64,000 nt of DNA from the NCBI GenBank assembly GCA_038521345.1, contig JBCBKU010000006.1, positions 1 through 64,000 on the forward strand, read 5' to 3'. Every line of letters begins with the position of its first letter. The stretch's first letter is position 1. Positions 33,186-42,024 of the stretch are shown here, piece after piece. The position numbers and the translations under genes were made by a program. The notes under the pieces are model-generated. The model did not search any database. It was not told the origin of the DNA and saw only the letters and a list, made by a program, of their open reading frames with translations. The DNA comes from JBCBKU01 sp038521345 (GTDB lineage: Bacteria > Pseudomonadota > Alphaproteobacteria > Rhodobacterales > Rhodobacteraceae).

Positions 33186-35486
33186 ATGCTGCTGCCTCTC
33201 CGTTTGCTCGCCGGGCGACTGGCCGCGTTTGCGCTTGTGATCGTGATGCTGGCCTCGCCGGTGGTTGCGCAGTCCTTCACGTTCTCCGGGGTCCGGATCG
33301 AAGGCAATCAGCGGATCGAACCCGCCACGATCCTAAGTCTTGCCGGGATCGAAGGCGGGCAGTCCGTGAGTGCCGGTGAAGTGAACACCGCGCTCCAGAA
33401 CCTTCAGGGTTCCGGGTTGTTCGAGCGGGTCGAGGTCGAGCCGCAGGGAAGCACGCTGGTCATTCGCGTCGCTGAATTCCCGACAATCAACCAGATCAGC
33501 ATCGAGGGGAATCGCCGCCTGGACGACACGGTCCTGTCCGCGTTGCTGACCTCGGCGCCTCGCCGCGTGTTCAGCCCCACCGTGGCCGAATCCGATGCCG
33601 CCGCCATCGTCGGCGCCTACGAGGCGGCCGGGCGGTTTTCGGCTTCGGTCGATCCGAAGATCATCCGGCGTTCGGACAATCGCGTGGACCTTATCTTCGA
33701 GGTCACCGAGGGGCGCGTGATCGAAATCGAGCGGATTTCGTTCGTCGGCAACCGCACCTATTCGGACCGTCGCCTGCGGCGGGTTCTGGGATCGAAACAG
33801 GCGAATGTGTTTCGTCAGCTGATCCAGCGCGACACCTTCGTGGCCGACCGGATCGAGTTTGACCGGCAGGTTTTGCGTGATTTCTACTTGTCACGTGGGT
33901 TCGTGGATTTTCAGATCCTCGGTGTGTCGAGCGAATTCGCGCGCGAGCGCAACGCGACCTTCATCACCTTCAACCTTCGCGAAGGCCAGCGGTTCCGGTT
34001 TGGACAGATCACGACCTCGAGCGAACTTGAGGGGATCGATCCCGCCACCTTTCTCGAAGCCAATCGCATCAAACCGGGACGTTTTTTCACACCCACCGCC
34101 GTGGACGAAACCATCGCCCGGATGGAGCGGCGCGCGACGCAACAGGGTCTGGACTTCATCCGGGTCGAACCACAGGTCACCCGCAACGATCGCGACCTGA
34201 CTCTCGACATCGACTTTCAGATCACCCGGGGTCCGCGGGTCTTCGTGGAGCGTATCGACATCGAGGGGAACCAGACCACGCTGGATCGCGTGATCCGACG
34301 GCAGTTCCGGACAGTCGAGGGCGATCCTTTCAATCCCCGGGAAATCCGGGCCGCTTCGGAGCGGATCCGTGCGCTTCGCTTCTTTGCGGAAGTCGATGTG
34401 CAATCCCGGGAAGGGTCGAGCGACGATCAGGTCATTGTCGATGTCGATGTCGAGGAACAACCGACGGGGACGCTTGGGTTCGGCGCGAGCTACACCGTGT
34501 CTGAGGGGATCGGCTTCCTTCTGACCTTCAGCGAACGGAACTTTCTCGGTCGCGGCCAGACCCTGAGATTCGATTTGAACACCACCGGCTCGACCGGGGC
34601 CCTTTCGTTTTCGTTCATCGAGCCGGCCTTTCTTGGGCGCGACCTCGCCTTCGGGATATCGGTGTTCCAGAACGAGACCAGCAGCTCGAGCTCGAACTTT
34701 GACACGGATGCGACCGGCGGCGAGATCTCGTTCACGTTCCCGGTGGGTGAACAAAGCCGGTTGCGGACCAGCTACCGTCTGTCGTTCGACGAGGTCTCAA
34801 ACGTTGACGCCGACAGTTCTCCGATCCTCCTTGCCGAGGAAGGGGACCGTGTCACAAGCTCGATCGGCTACACATACACCTATGACAGCCGTACGTCCGG
34901 ACTGAACCCGAACGCGGGTGTGCTGCTTAGCTTCGGCCAGGAACTCGCCGGCATCGGCGGCGACAACGAATACATCCGCACAACCGCCCGCGCCGTGGCG
35001 CAGACCCTTGCCTTCAACGAGGAAGTTACGCTGCGTGCGACCGTCGAGGGCGGCGCGCTGACAATGCTGACGGGAAATAGCACGGTGATCGACCGCTTCT
35101 TCCTGCGCTCGTCGCAGCTGCGCGGCTTTGAATTCCGCGGTGTCGGCCCCCGGGACCTCGATGCCGGGAATGAGGATGCGCTCGGCGGCAACCTGTTTGT
35201 CTCGGCGCGGTTCGAAAGCGAATTCCCCCTCGGTCTGCCCGAAGAACTTGGCATCACAGGGGGGCTTTTCCTCGACATGGGCAGTGTTTGGGGCCTTGAT
35301 AACCGAGACGGCGCCGGAGGCGCGGATTCCGTCGATGACAGTTTCTCGCTGCGCTCGGCAATCGGCGTCGCTATCAACTGGTCGACCCCGATTGGGCCGC
35401 TGACCTTCAGCTTTGCCCAACCCATCGTGTCGGAAGACTTCGACCGCGAACAAGTCTTCGACATTTCCATCACGACACGGTTCTGA
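33186..35486 (+). CDS. bamA: Outer-membrane protein assembly factor BamA
   Basis: Central component of the BAM complex that inserts beta-barrel proteins into the outer membrane. 766 residues: signal peptide (AAFALVIVMLASPVVAQ), five POTRA domains (about residues 30-350, with repeated IEGN motifs such as VRIEGNQRIEP and IDIEGNQTTLD), and a 16-strand barrel with the conserved loop motif LRGFEFRGVGPRD and the C-terminal aromatic signal ending TTRF. The start at 33186 gives a normal signal peptide; a TTG at 33123 would add 21 residues. skp follows after 1 base. Confidence 0.95.
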   Translation: MLLPLRLLAGRLAAFALVIVMLASPVVAQSFTFSGVRIEGNQRIEPATILSLAGIEGGQSVSAGEVNTALQNLQGSGLFERVEVEPQGSTLVIRVAEFPTINQISIEGNRRLDDTVLSALLTSAPRRVFSPTVAESDAAAIVGAYEAAGRFSASVDPKIIRRSDNRVDLIFEVTEGRVIEIERISFVGNRTYSDRRLRRVLGSKQANVFRQLIQRDTFVADRIEFDRQVLRDFYLSRGFVDFQILGVSSEFARERNATFITFNLREGQRFRFGQITTSSELEGIDPATFLEANRIKPGRFFTPTAVDETIARMERRATQQGLDFIRVEPQVTRNDRDLTLDIDFQITRGPRVFVERIDIEGNQTTLDRVIRRQFRTVEGDPFNPREIRAASERIRALRFFAEVDVQSREGSSDDQVIVDVDVEEQPTGTLGFGASYTVSEGIGFLLTFSERNFLGRGQTLRFDLNTTGSTGALSFSFIEPAFLGRDLAFGISVFQNETSSSSSNFDTDATGGEISFTFPVGEQSRLRTSYRLSFDEVSNVDADSSPILLAEEGDRVTSSIGYTYTYDSRTSGLNPNAGVLLSFGQELAGIGGDNEYIRTTARAVAQTLAFNEEVTLRATVEGGALTMLTGNSTVIDRFFLRSSQLRGFEFRGVGPRDLDAGNEDALGGNLFVSARFESEFPLGLPEELGITGGLFLDMGSVWGLDNRDGAGGADSVDDSFSLRSAIGVAINWSTPIGPLTFSFAQPIVSEDFDREQVFDISITTRF

Positions 35487-35487
35487 G

Positions 35488-36072
35488 ATGCGGCGCCTGT
35501 TCGCCGGTTTGCTTGCCTTGTCGATATCCGCGTCGGGTGGCGGGGCTCTTGCCCAGGGAGAGGCCCCTACCTTCGAAGTGCCGCCCCCAGTTGTCACGAT
35601 CAATCAGGACCGGCTGTTTGAAGAAACCATCCTTGGTCGCAGGATCGTGGAAGAGGTCGAACGCCGTGCCGAACAACTGGCCACGGAAAACCGCCGGATC
35701 GAGGCGGACCTGATCGAAGAAGAGCAGGCACTGACTGCCCGTCGGCCGACCTTGTCGGTGGAGGAGTTTCGGCGCCTCGCCGATGCATTCGATGCCAAGG
35801 TGCAACGTCTTCGTGAAGAGCAGGATGCCAAGTCGCGCGCCGTCCAGCGTTTCTCGGACGACACACGGCAGGACTTCTTCGCTCAGGTGGTCCCGATCCT
35901 GGGTGAGCTTCTGCGCGAACGCGGTGCCTTGATCGTAATCGACCGGCGAGACGTGTTCCTGTCGGCGGATTCGATCGACATCACTGACGCCGCGATCGCC
36001 GCGATCGACGCGGCAACTGACGCGGAGGACCCCCGCCAAGGGCCTGTGGCGGCCCCGTTGGTGCAAGAATAG
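35488..36072 (+). CDS. skp: OmpH/Skp-family periplasmic chaperone
   Basis: A 194-residue periplasmic protein that holds unfolded outer-membrane proteins. Signal peptide at residues about 1-22 (LFAGLLALSISASGGGALAQ), a family-typical VVTINQDRLFEETILGR strand, then long charged helices (residues about 60-130) that would form the Skp tentacles, and the LIVIDRRDVFLSADSIDITDAAIAAID closing region. It lies directly between bamA and fabZ, as in most proteobacteria. Confidence 0.92.
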   Translation: MRRLFAGLLALSISASGGGALAQGEAPTFEVPPPVVTINQDRLFEETILGRRIVEEVERRAEQLATENRRIEADLIEEEQALTARRPTLSVEEFRRLADAFDAKVQRLREEQDAKSRAVQRFSDDTRQDFFAQVVPILGELLRERGALIVIDRRDVFLSADSIDITDAAIAAIDAATDAEDPRQGPVAAPLVQE

Positions 36073-36134
36073 GGTTGCAGAGCCGGGCCACGGAAGGTTG
36101 ATAGGGAAAACACTTTCTGGGACGGGGCGATATC

Positions 36135-36602
36135 ATGCCGGATACCGCAGCGACGACAACAACGGCCGATCTGGACCTTATCAAGCGGATCATTCCGCAC
36201 CGGTATCCGTTCCTGATGATCGACCGGGTCGAACACATCGTGGTCAACCAAAGCGCGGTGGGCATCAAGAACGTGACGGCGAACGAACCGCATTTTCAGG
36301 GGCATTTCCCTGAGACGCCGATTATGCCCGGCGTTACGATTATCGAAGCCATGGCCCAGACTGCGGCCGTGATGGTCGGGGTGACAATGAACCTGATCGA
36401 CCGGGACCTGCTGGTCTATTTCATGTCGGTCGACAATTGCAAGTTCCGCCGCAAGGTGGTGCCCGGCGACGTGCTTGAACTGCATTGCTCGGTGCTGCGC
36501 AGCGGGTCTAAGATCTGGAAGTTCCATGGCGATGCCAAGGTGGGAGGCGAATTGGCCACCTCGGCGGACTTCGCTGCAATGATCCACCTGTCCGAGGAGT
36601 AA
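36135..36602 (+). CDS. fabZ: 3-hydroxyacyl-ACP dehydratase FabZ
   Basis: Dehydrates 3-hydroxyacyl-ACP in fatty acid elongation and competes with lipid A synthesis for 3-hydroxyacyl-ACP. The 155-residue hot-dog-fold protein has His57 in EPHFQGHFPE and Glu71 in TIIEAMAQ, the catalytic pair at the family spacing, and LVYFMSVDNCKFRRKVVPGD. It is 5 bases from lpxA, whose enzyme uses the same substrate pool. Confidence 0.96.
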   Translation: MPDTAATTTTADLDLIKRIIPHRYPFLMIDRVEHIVVNQSAVGIKNVTANEPHFQGHFPETPIMPGVTIIEAMAQTAAVMVGVTMNLIDRDLLVYFMSVDNCKFRRKVVPGDVLELHCSVLRSGSKIWKFHGDAKVGGELATSADFAAMIHLSEE

Positions 36603-36607
36603 GCTCC

Positions 36608-37405
36608 ATGGCGTCTGAGCCCGAGGTGCACGTCCATCCCAGTGCGGTGGTCGATCCGAAGGCGACCCTTGGTCCGGGGTCAATCGTGGGCCCGTTCTCG
36701 GTGATCGGACCGGACGTGACGCTTGGGGCTGGGGTTGAGGTCAAAAGCCACGCCGTGGTCACCGGGTGGACGGATATCGGCGACGAGACCGTGATCTTCC
36801 CGGGAGCTGTCGTCGGTGAGGTGCCACAGGACCTCAAGTACAAGGGCGAGAAGACGCGCTTGATCGTGGGCCAGCGGACCCGGATTCGCGAAGGTGCCAC
36901 GCTCAACACCGGCACCGAGGCCGGTGGCGGGATCACCCGTGTCGGCGACGATTGCCTGTTCATGACCGGGGCCCATGTGGGCCACGACGCGCATGTCGGT
37001 GATCGGGTCATCTTGGCCAATCAGGCAGCCCTTGGCGGGCATTCCGTGCTGGCGGACGATGTGATCGTCGGTGGGTTGTCTGGCATCCACCAATGGGTGC
37101 GGATCGGCAAGGGTGCAATCATCGGTGCGGTCACGATGGTGACGAACGACGTGATTCCTTACGGATTGGTGCAGGCGCCCCGTGGCGAACTGGACGGGCT
37201 GAATCTCGTGGGGCTGAAGCGGCGCGGGGTTGCCCGGTCGGACATCACCGCCTTGCGCGCTGCTTATCAGATGTTGGCCCAGGGCGAGGGGGCGTTCGAA
37301 GACCGGGCGCGAAAACTCGGCGAAGAGACGGACAGCGCCTATGTTCGCGAGATCGTCGACTTCGTGCTCGCCGCGTCCCATCGCCAATTCCTGACGCCTC
37401 GATGA
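36608..37405 (+). CDS. lpxA: UDP-N-acetylglucosamine acyltransferase LpxA
   Basis: First step of lipid A synthesis: transfers a 3-hydroxyacyl chain from ACP to UDP-GlcNAc. The 265-residue left-handed parallel beta-helix protein shows hexapeptide repeats from VHPSAVVDPKATLG to IGAVTMVTNDVIPYGL, with the catalytic-His region HVGHDAHVGD and a C-terminal helical domain. The stop overlaps the lpxI start (ATGA). Confidence 0.96.
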   Translation: MASEPEVHVHPSAVVDPKATLGPGSIVGPFSVIGPDVTLGAGVEVKSHAVVTGWTDIGDETVIFPGAVVGEVPQDLKYKGEKTRLIVGQRTRIREGATLNTGTEAGGGITRVGDDCLFMTGAHVGHDAHVGDRVILANQAALGGHSVLADDVIVGGLSGIHQWVRIGKGAIIGAVTMVTNDVIPYGLVQAPRGELDGLNLVGLKRRGVARSDITALRAAYQMLAQGEGAFEDRARKLGEETDSAYVREIVDFVLAASHRQFLTPR

Positions 37406-38205
37406 GGGCTCTGATCGCCGGGGCAGGGCGCTTGCCCGTTTATCTGGCCGAGCGGGCCGAGCGGCTGGGCGAGCCGGTTGTTATCGCCGAAATGCGCGGC
37501 TTTCCATCCGAGGTCCCGGACCGGTTCGAACGATTGCCCTTCCGGATTGAACGCCTCGGAGACTTCTTCGAGGCGCTCAAGGAGCGCGGGGTGCAGGAGA
37601 TCGTGACGGCGGGTGCGGTCCGACGGCCGGCGTTCGATCCCGCGGCGCTAGATCGCTACACCGCCGCGATCGCCGCAGATTATGTCACCGCCACGCAAGG
37701 AGGCGACGATCAACTCGCGCGTATGGTTCTGGGGCTGATGGTGAAAGAAGGTTTTACGCCGACACCGGCTCATGTGGCCGCACCCGAATTGTTGCCGCCG
37801 GCGGGCTGCCCCACGCGACGTCAGCCGGAAGCCCGCGACGAAACCGACGCAGTGCGAGCCCTCGCCATCCTTGACGCGCTCGGACCCGTGGACACCAGCC
37901 AAGCGGTCGTAGTGGCAGCGGGACAGGCACTTGGGATCGAGGCGTTGCCCGGGACCGATCATCTTCTTGCCGCCCTTGCAGAAGCGGAGGGAATGCCCAA
38001 GGGGGGGCTTTTGCTGAAGGCTCCGAAGTCCGGACAGGACGCGCGGATCGACTGGCCGGTCATCGGGACGCGCACGGTCGAGGGCGCGCGCGCGGCTGGG
38101 TTGAACGGCATTGCGGTTGCCCATGGGGGTGTCATGATCATCGACCCCGACGCGGTGGTGGCCGCCGCGGACGACGCGAACCTGTTCCTCTGGATCCGGG
38201 AATGA
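37402..38205 (+). CDS. lpxI: UDP-2,3-diacylglucosamine pyrophosphatase LpxI
   Basis: Hydrolyses UDP-2,3-diacylglucosamine to lipid X. LpxI replaces LpxH in many alphaproteobacteria and is unrelated to it. The 267-residue protein starts MRALIAGAGRLPVYLAERA and ends in the conserved DUF1009 block with RIDWPVIGTRTVEGARAAGLNGIAVAHGGVMI. It is linked by 4-base overlaps to lpxA upstream and lpxB downstream, so LpxA, LpxI and LpxB are made together. lpxD and lpxC are not in the window. Confidence 0.95.
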   Translation: MRALIAGAGRLPVYLAERAERLGEPVVIAEMRGFPSEVPDRFERLPFRIERLGDFFEALKERGVQEIVTAGAVRRPAFDPAALDRYTAAIAADYVTATQGGDDQLARMVLGLMVKEGFTPTPAHVAAPELLPPAGCPTRRQPEARDETDAVRALAILDALGPVDTSQAVVVAAGQALGIEALPGTDHLLAALAEAEGMPKGGLLLKAPKSGQDARIDWPVIGTRTVEGARAAGLNGIAVAHGGVMIIDPDAVVAAADDANLFLWIRE

Positions 38206-39365
38206 AGGTCTTTCTCATTGCCGGCGAGCCTTCGGGCGACCGGTTGGGCGGCGCGCTGATGGCCGGGTTGAAAGAGCTGTCGCCCGGCATCCGATTCGAC
38301 GGGATCGGCGGGCGGGCGATGGAAGCCGAAGGTCTGGCCAGCCGTTTTCCTATGGACGAATTGTCGGTCATGGGCATTGCCGAAGTGCTTCCGCGCTACC
38401 GACATCTGATGCGGCGCATCCGCGAGACGGCGGCGGCAATTCTGGCCGATTCCCCGGACGTCGTCGTCACCATCGACAGTCCGGATTTCTGCCTCAGAGT
38501 CCTGAAGCGGGTCCGCGCCGAGGACCCGGGTATTCCGACGGTGCATTACGTTGCGCCCACCGTCTGGGCGTGGCGGGCGAACCGGGTCGAGAAGATGCGC
38601 GGCCTGATCGACCGTGTGATGACGCTTTTCCCATTCGAGCCATCGTATATGGAGGCCGCAGGCATCCCGGCCGACTTTGTCGGTCATCCCGTTGTGAGCG
38701 AGCCGGTCGCCACCGAAGCCGAGATCGCGGCGGTGCGCGCCAAGTTGGGACTGGGCGACGCGTCGGTCCTTCTCGTCTTGCCGGGGTCTCGACGGGGCGA
38801 GGTCGACCGGTTGGGGCCGATCTTCGGCGAAGCCCTCCGACCGGTTCTTGCCCGCCACCCGGAGATGCGCGTCGCGGTCGCGGCCGCCGCGCCGGTGGCC
38901 AGCCTTGTCGAAGCGGGAATTCGACGATGGCCGGGCGCGCCGGTCGTTCTTGATCCCCGTGGCGTACCCGAAGCTGTGGCGTCGGCCGAAAAGCGGGCAT
39001 TGTTCGCTGGCGCGACGGCGGCTCTTGCCGCCTCGGGAACCGTGTCGCTAGAACTCGCAGCCGCTGGCACGCCCATGGTGATCGCCTACGACTTCAACTG
39101 GATTTCGCGGCAGATCATCAAGCAGATGCTGAAGATCGACACGGTGACGCTGGTCAATCTTGTTGCGGAAAGCCGCACGGTGCCGGAATTTCTTGGGGCC
39201 GCCTGCAAACCTGTGACAATCGCCGAGGGTCTTCTTGGGGTCCTCGACGCGCCCGGCGCGCAAGCCGAGGCGCTTTCGCTGACCATGGACCGCTTGGGCC
39301 GAGGCGACGAAGCCCCGGGTCTCCGTGCTGCCCGGTCGGTACTCTCGGCCCTGAAGGCACCATGA
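38202..39365 (+). CDS. lpxB: Lipid-A-disaccharide synthase LpxB
   Basis: Glycosyltransferase (GT19) that joins UDP-diacylglucosamine and lipid X into the lipid A disaccharide at the inner-membrane surface. The 387-residue protein opens with KVFLIAGEPSGDRLGGALM and contains the HYVAPTVWAWRANRVEKM, GHPVV and LVLPGSRRGEVDRLGP blocks typical of the family, and SGTVSLELAAAGTPMVIAYDFN. Last gene of the envelope run; a 103-base gap separates it from the ATP-grasp pair. Confidence 0.96.
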   Translation: MKVFLIAGEPSGDRLGGALMAGLKELSPGIRFDGIGGRAMEAEGLASRFPMDELSVMGIAEVLPRYRHLMRRIRETAAAILADSPDVVVTIDSPDFCLRVLKRVRAEDPGIPTVHYVAPTVWAWRANRVEKMRGLIDRVMTLFPFEPSYMEAAGIPADFVGHPVVSEPVATEAEIAAVRAKLGLGDASVLLVLPGSRRGEVDRLGPIFGEALRPVLARHPEMRVAVAAAAPVASLVEAGIRRWPGAPVVLDPRGVPEAVASAEKRALFAGATAALAASGTVSLELAAAGTPMVIAYDFNWISRQIIKQMLKIDTVTLVNLVAESRTVPEFLGAACKPVTIAEGLLGVLDAPGAQAEALSLTMDRLGRGDEAPGLRAARSVLSALKAP

Positions 39366-39468
39366 TGGGCGAAAAAACGTCGGTGACCCGCGTGGTGCAA
39401 TCCGGCAGGCGCGTGGTCTAGCCAGTCGTGTACTATTCAGCCGTGCCAAACGATGCAGGCCCCAGACC

Positions 39469-40296
39469 ATGACGGCGACAAAACTGATCAGTATCTCCAG
39501 CCTGACATCCAGCTATGAACCCACAGCGCTGGTTGGTGCGCTGGACCCGCTTTGGCGCGAGCGTGGATACGAGATTGCCATGGGCGGTGCCTATGACCCG
39601 AAGGCCGATGTCGCCATCCTTCACCACAATCTGAGTTGCCTCGATCCCGCGTGCCTGCCGACGCCACCCTCGGGCGTGAACCTCGTCAACGGGCGCGCAC
39701 TCGACATTCGCAAACGCCGCTATTCGGAATTGTCGCTGAAACCCGGAGATAACTGGGACGGGCAAGTTATTGTCAAAACAGACGAAAACCACTTTGGGAT
39801 GCCCGAGCGCCGCCAGCGGCGGCGGCCCTTGCTGGAACGGTTGCGCACCCGGCTTGCCAATCGCAATTGGAAACTGGCCCGGCGTTTGCCACACAGGACG
39901 TATCCGGTTCTCGATTCAATCGACGAGGTGCCTCGATGGGTCTGGCGCGACCAACGTTATCTTGTCGAACGCTTCATGCCCGAACGCGACGGAGAGTATT
40001 TCTGCATCCGCGGCTGGCTGTTTTTTGGCGACCGCGGCTACGGTTACCGGATATTCTCGCACGACCCGATGGCGAAAGTCGAAACCATGGTCGATTACGA
40101 ATACCTCCGGGACTTTCCGGAATCCCTCTATCGGGCGCGTCGCAAAGCGGGGGTAGATTTTGGCAAGATTGATTACGTCATGCATGGGGATCGCGCCATC
40201 GTACTCGACATCAACAAGACGCCGACCTTTGGCGGCGACCCGCGCTCACCCCGGCTGCAAGACCTGTCGTTCGGGATCGACGAGTTCCTGAAATGA
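39469..40296 (+). CDS. Putative ATP-grasp-fold protein, first of a tandem pair
   Basis: A 275-residue protein I cannot assign to a named family. The N-terminal third looks like a pre-ATP-grasp alpha/beta domain (GYEIAMGGAYDPKADVAILHHNLS), and the rest has ATP-grasp-like elements: a Lys in GQVIVKTDENHFG, a Glu in YLVERFMPERDGEYFCIRGW, and a metal-site-like DFGKIDYVMHGDRAIVLDINKTP where an acidic residue and D-x-N are expected. No membrane segment or signal peptide is visible, so it is probably cytosolic. It overlaps the following clear ATP-grasp gene by 4 bases (ATGA), implying a joint job. The substrate is unknown, and the ATP-grasp assignment is weaker than for its partner. Confidence 0.6.
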   Translation: MTATKLISISSLTSSYEPTALVGALDPLWRERGYEIAMGGAYDPKADVAILHHNLSCLDPACLPTPPSGVNLVNGRALDIRKRRYSELSLKPGDNWDGQVIVKTDENHFGMPERRQRRRPLLERLRTRLANRNWKLARRLPHRTYPVLDSIDEVPRWVWRDQRYLVERFMPERDGEYFCIRGWLFFGDRGYGYRIFSHDPMAKVETMVDYEYLRDFPESLYRARRKAGVDFGKIDYVMHGDRAIVLDINKTPTFGGDPRSPRLQDLSFGIDEFLK

Positions 40297-41483
40297 CGCG
40301 CAGATTGCTTCCTTCGGTTCCGAGTGCGGCGCTTTTTCCGAAGGACTCCGCCTACATGGCACGGACCGACCTCGGATCCACCCGACTCTTGGGATACACG
40401 GAACTGAACCAGGACGCGGTGACCGGTCTCTTGCTTGGGTTGATGGGCACACGGCCAACCGTCCGGCACATCTCATCGGTCACCGACGAGATTCTCGAAT
40501 TTCTGACCCGTGGCGGACTGCAGATCGAGGAGGACATGCATGTTTTCCGGCAGGGGTCCGAGGCCTTGGCGGCGGCCGAGAAGATCGTGGCCGACGGTTA
40601 CCGATTGATCAGCCCCTATCCTCTGCCGGAGGCCGAATTCTCCGAATCCGCAGCGTTGGTGCCACCGCCTTTGTGGCGCCGTCTGAACGCCAAGCAATTC
40701 CTTGGCGATCTTGTGCCGGAACGCCACCTTCCCAAAAGGCGGGTGCTTGGGCCCGGCACTCCGGCCGAAGGGATTGGTCTGCCCGTGGTCCTCAAGGCGG
40801 GGGGCGGAGAGGCCACGGGTTGGGGATACGCCGTGCGGCTTTGCCAGACTGTCGACGAGGCTGCGGACGCGCTGGCCTGGTTCCGCGAACAGGGTGCCGG
40901 CGACACGATCGTGGCGGAGGAGTACCTGTCCGTCGGCAGAAGCTGGTGCGCCCATGTGGCCTGTTCGGACAAATCCACCCAGTATCTTGGTGCCATCGAA
41001 CAGGTGTTCGCCGGCTTCGCACGGCAGGCCGGCTCGGTGATGGATCCGAACCACCTGCTTCCGGAGGACGGCGTAGGCGCGATCGAAGCCGCAGGGGAGA
41101 CCGCGCGATCATTTGGGTTCCGTGGCGTGGCGGCGCTGGATATCGGACGAACCGAGGACGGGCGCTATGTGGTTTTCGACCCGAATTTCCGGGTCAACGC
41201 GTCGACCACGCAGCTCCTTTTCCACCATGCGGCGACCGAAGGCACCGCCTGGTCTGTCAGTCACTCTTTGAACACGGTCTCGCCGCTGCCAATGGCAGAG
41301 ATCATTGCCCGGCTCAGCGGCCCGGCGGCGGAGGGTTGGTTTGCGCCGACCCGGCTGCTGGATGCGGCGCATCTCCCGGCCGCAGGCGGGGCCTCGCTTT
41401 GTACTGGGTTTACACTCGGAGCAACGCGCGAGGATGCCGAGACCCGGGCGGCGGGTCTAGTCGCCGCGATGCAGGAAACGTGA
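40293..41483 (+). CDS. ATP-grasp enzyme of unknown substrate, second of a tandem pair
   Basis: 396 residues with a clear ATP-grasp core: adenine-site Lys in LPVVLKAGGGEATGWGYA (glycine-rich loop), Glu pair in TIVAEEYLSVGRSW, and the magnesium-binding end ALDIGRTEDGRYVVFDPNFRVN, which matches the D...DxNxR pattern of carboxylate-amine ligases. The N-terminal about 130 residues form a family-specific domain. Such enzymes usually make amide or peptide bonds through an acyl phosphate; that chemistry is inferred. The start is set by the ATGA overlap with the preceding gene; a later Met (residue 22) is possible. No peptide precursor or transporter is seen beside it. Confidence 0.75.
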   Translation: MTRRLLPSVPSAALFPKDSAYMARTDLGSTRLLGYTELNQDAVTGLLLGLMGTRPTVRHISSVTDEILEFLTRGGLQIEEDMHVFRQGSEALAAAEKIVADGYRLISPYPLPEAEFSESAALVPPPLWRRLNAKQFLGDLVPERHLPKRRVLGPGTPAEGIGLPVVLKAGGGEATGWGYAVRLCQTVDEAADALAWFREQGAGDTIVAEEYLSVGRSWCAHVACSDKSTQYLGAIEQVFAGFARQAGSVMDPNHLLPEDGVGAIEAAGETARSFGFRGVAALDIGRTEDGRYVVFDPNFRVNASTTQLLFHHAATEGTAWSVSHSLNTVSPLPMAEIIARLSGPAAEGWFAPTRLLDAAHLPAAGGASLCTGFTLGATREDAETRAAGLVAAMQET

Positions 41484-41511
41484 TGACCTGCAAGGCCGGC
41501 AATCGGGTGGC

Positions 41512-42024
41512 CTAGCATCCCGCCCAGACGCTGCGCGGCAGCGCCAGATAGACGCTGTCGCACCACTCGCCCATGATCTCTATTGTTTGCGTGGCCCATC
41601 CGGTCTCCCGAAAGCCCATTGCAGCGAGACAGGCGCGCGAGGCGTCGTTGCGCGGGTCCACGTCCGCGGTCAGCGCCGGCATGTCGTAGACGGAAAAAAG
41701 GTGGGGGATCACGACGCCCAGTGCTTCACGCGCCACACCCTGACGCTGATGGGCAGGGCTGACGAAGAAGCCGATTTCGGGGGCCTGCCACATACCGGCC
41801 TTGCCGATCACCGCGCCGTCCCTCTCTATGACGAAATCGCAGGTGATCGCGGGCGGGGCCGCCATCGTGCCCCGGACGAAGGCCTCAGTTTCGGTCCTGG
41901 TCTGGTGCGGGCCCCAATAACGCATCGCCTCAACGTCGCTCAGAAGCGTGTGCAGAGGATCGATATCATCCGCCTGAAACGGCCTGAGTACCAGCCGGGC
42001 CGTGGTCAGGACCGGCTGGGTCAC
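41512..42024 (-). CDS. GNAT-family N-acetyltransferase (RimJ/RimL-like)
   Basis: A 170-residue acetyl-CoA-dependent acyltransferase. The N-terminal LTTARLVLRPFQADDIDPLHTLLSD is the pattern of the RimJ/RimL-type subgroup, and FFVSPAHQRQGVAREAL supplies the acetyl-CoA-binding motif A. The start is a GTG that overlaps the mnmA stop (GTGA), so it is probably translated after mnmA. The acetyl acceptor is unknown; members of this subgroup modify ribosomal proteins, antibiotics or small amines. It converges with the ATP-grasp gene. Confidence 0.88.
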   Translation of the reverse strand: MTQPVLTTARLVLRPFQADDIDPLHTLLSDVEAMRYWGPHQTRTETEAFVRGTMAAPPAITCDFVIERDGAVIGKAGMWQAPEIGFFVSPAHQRQGVAREALGVVIPHLFSVYDMPALTADVDPRNDASRACLAAMGFRETGWATQTIEIMGEWCDSVYLALPRSVWAGC

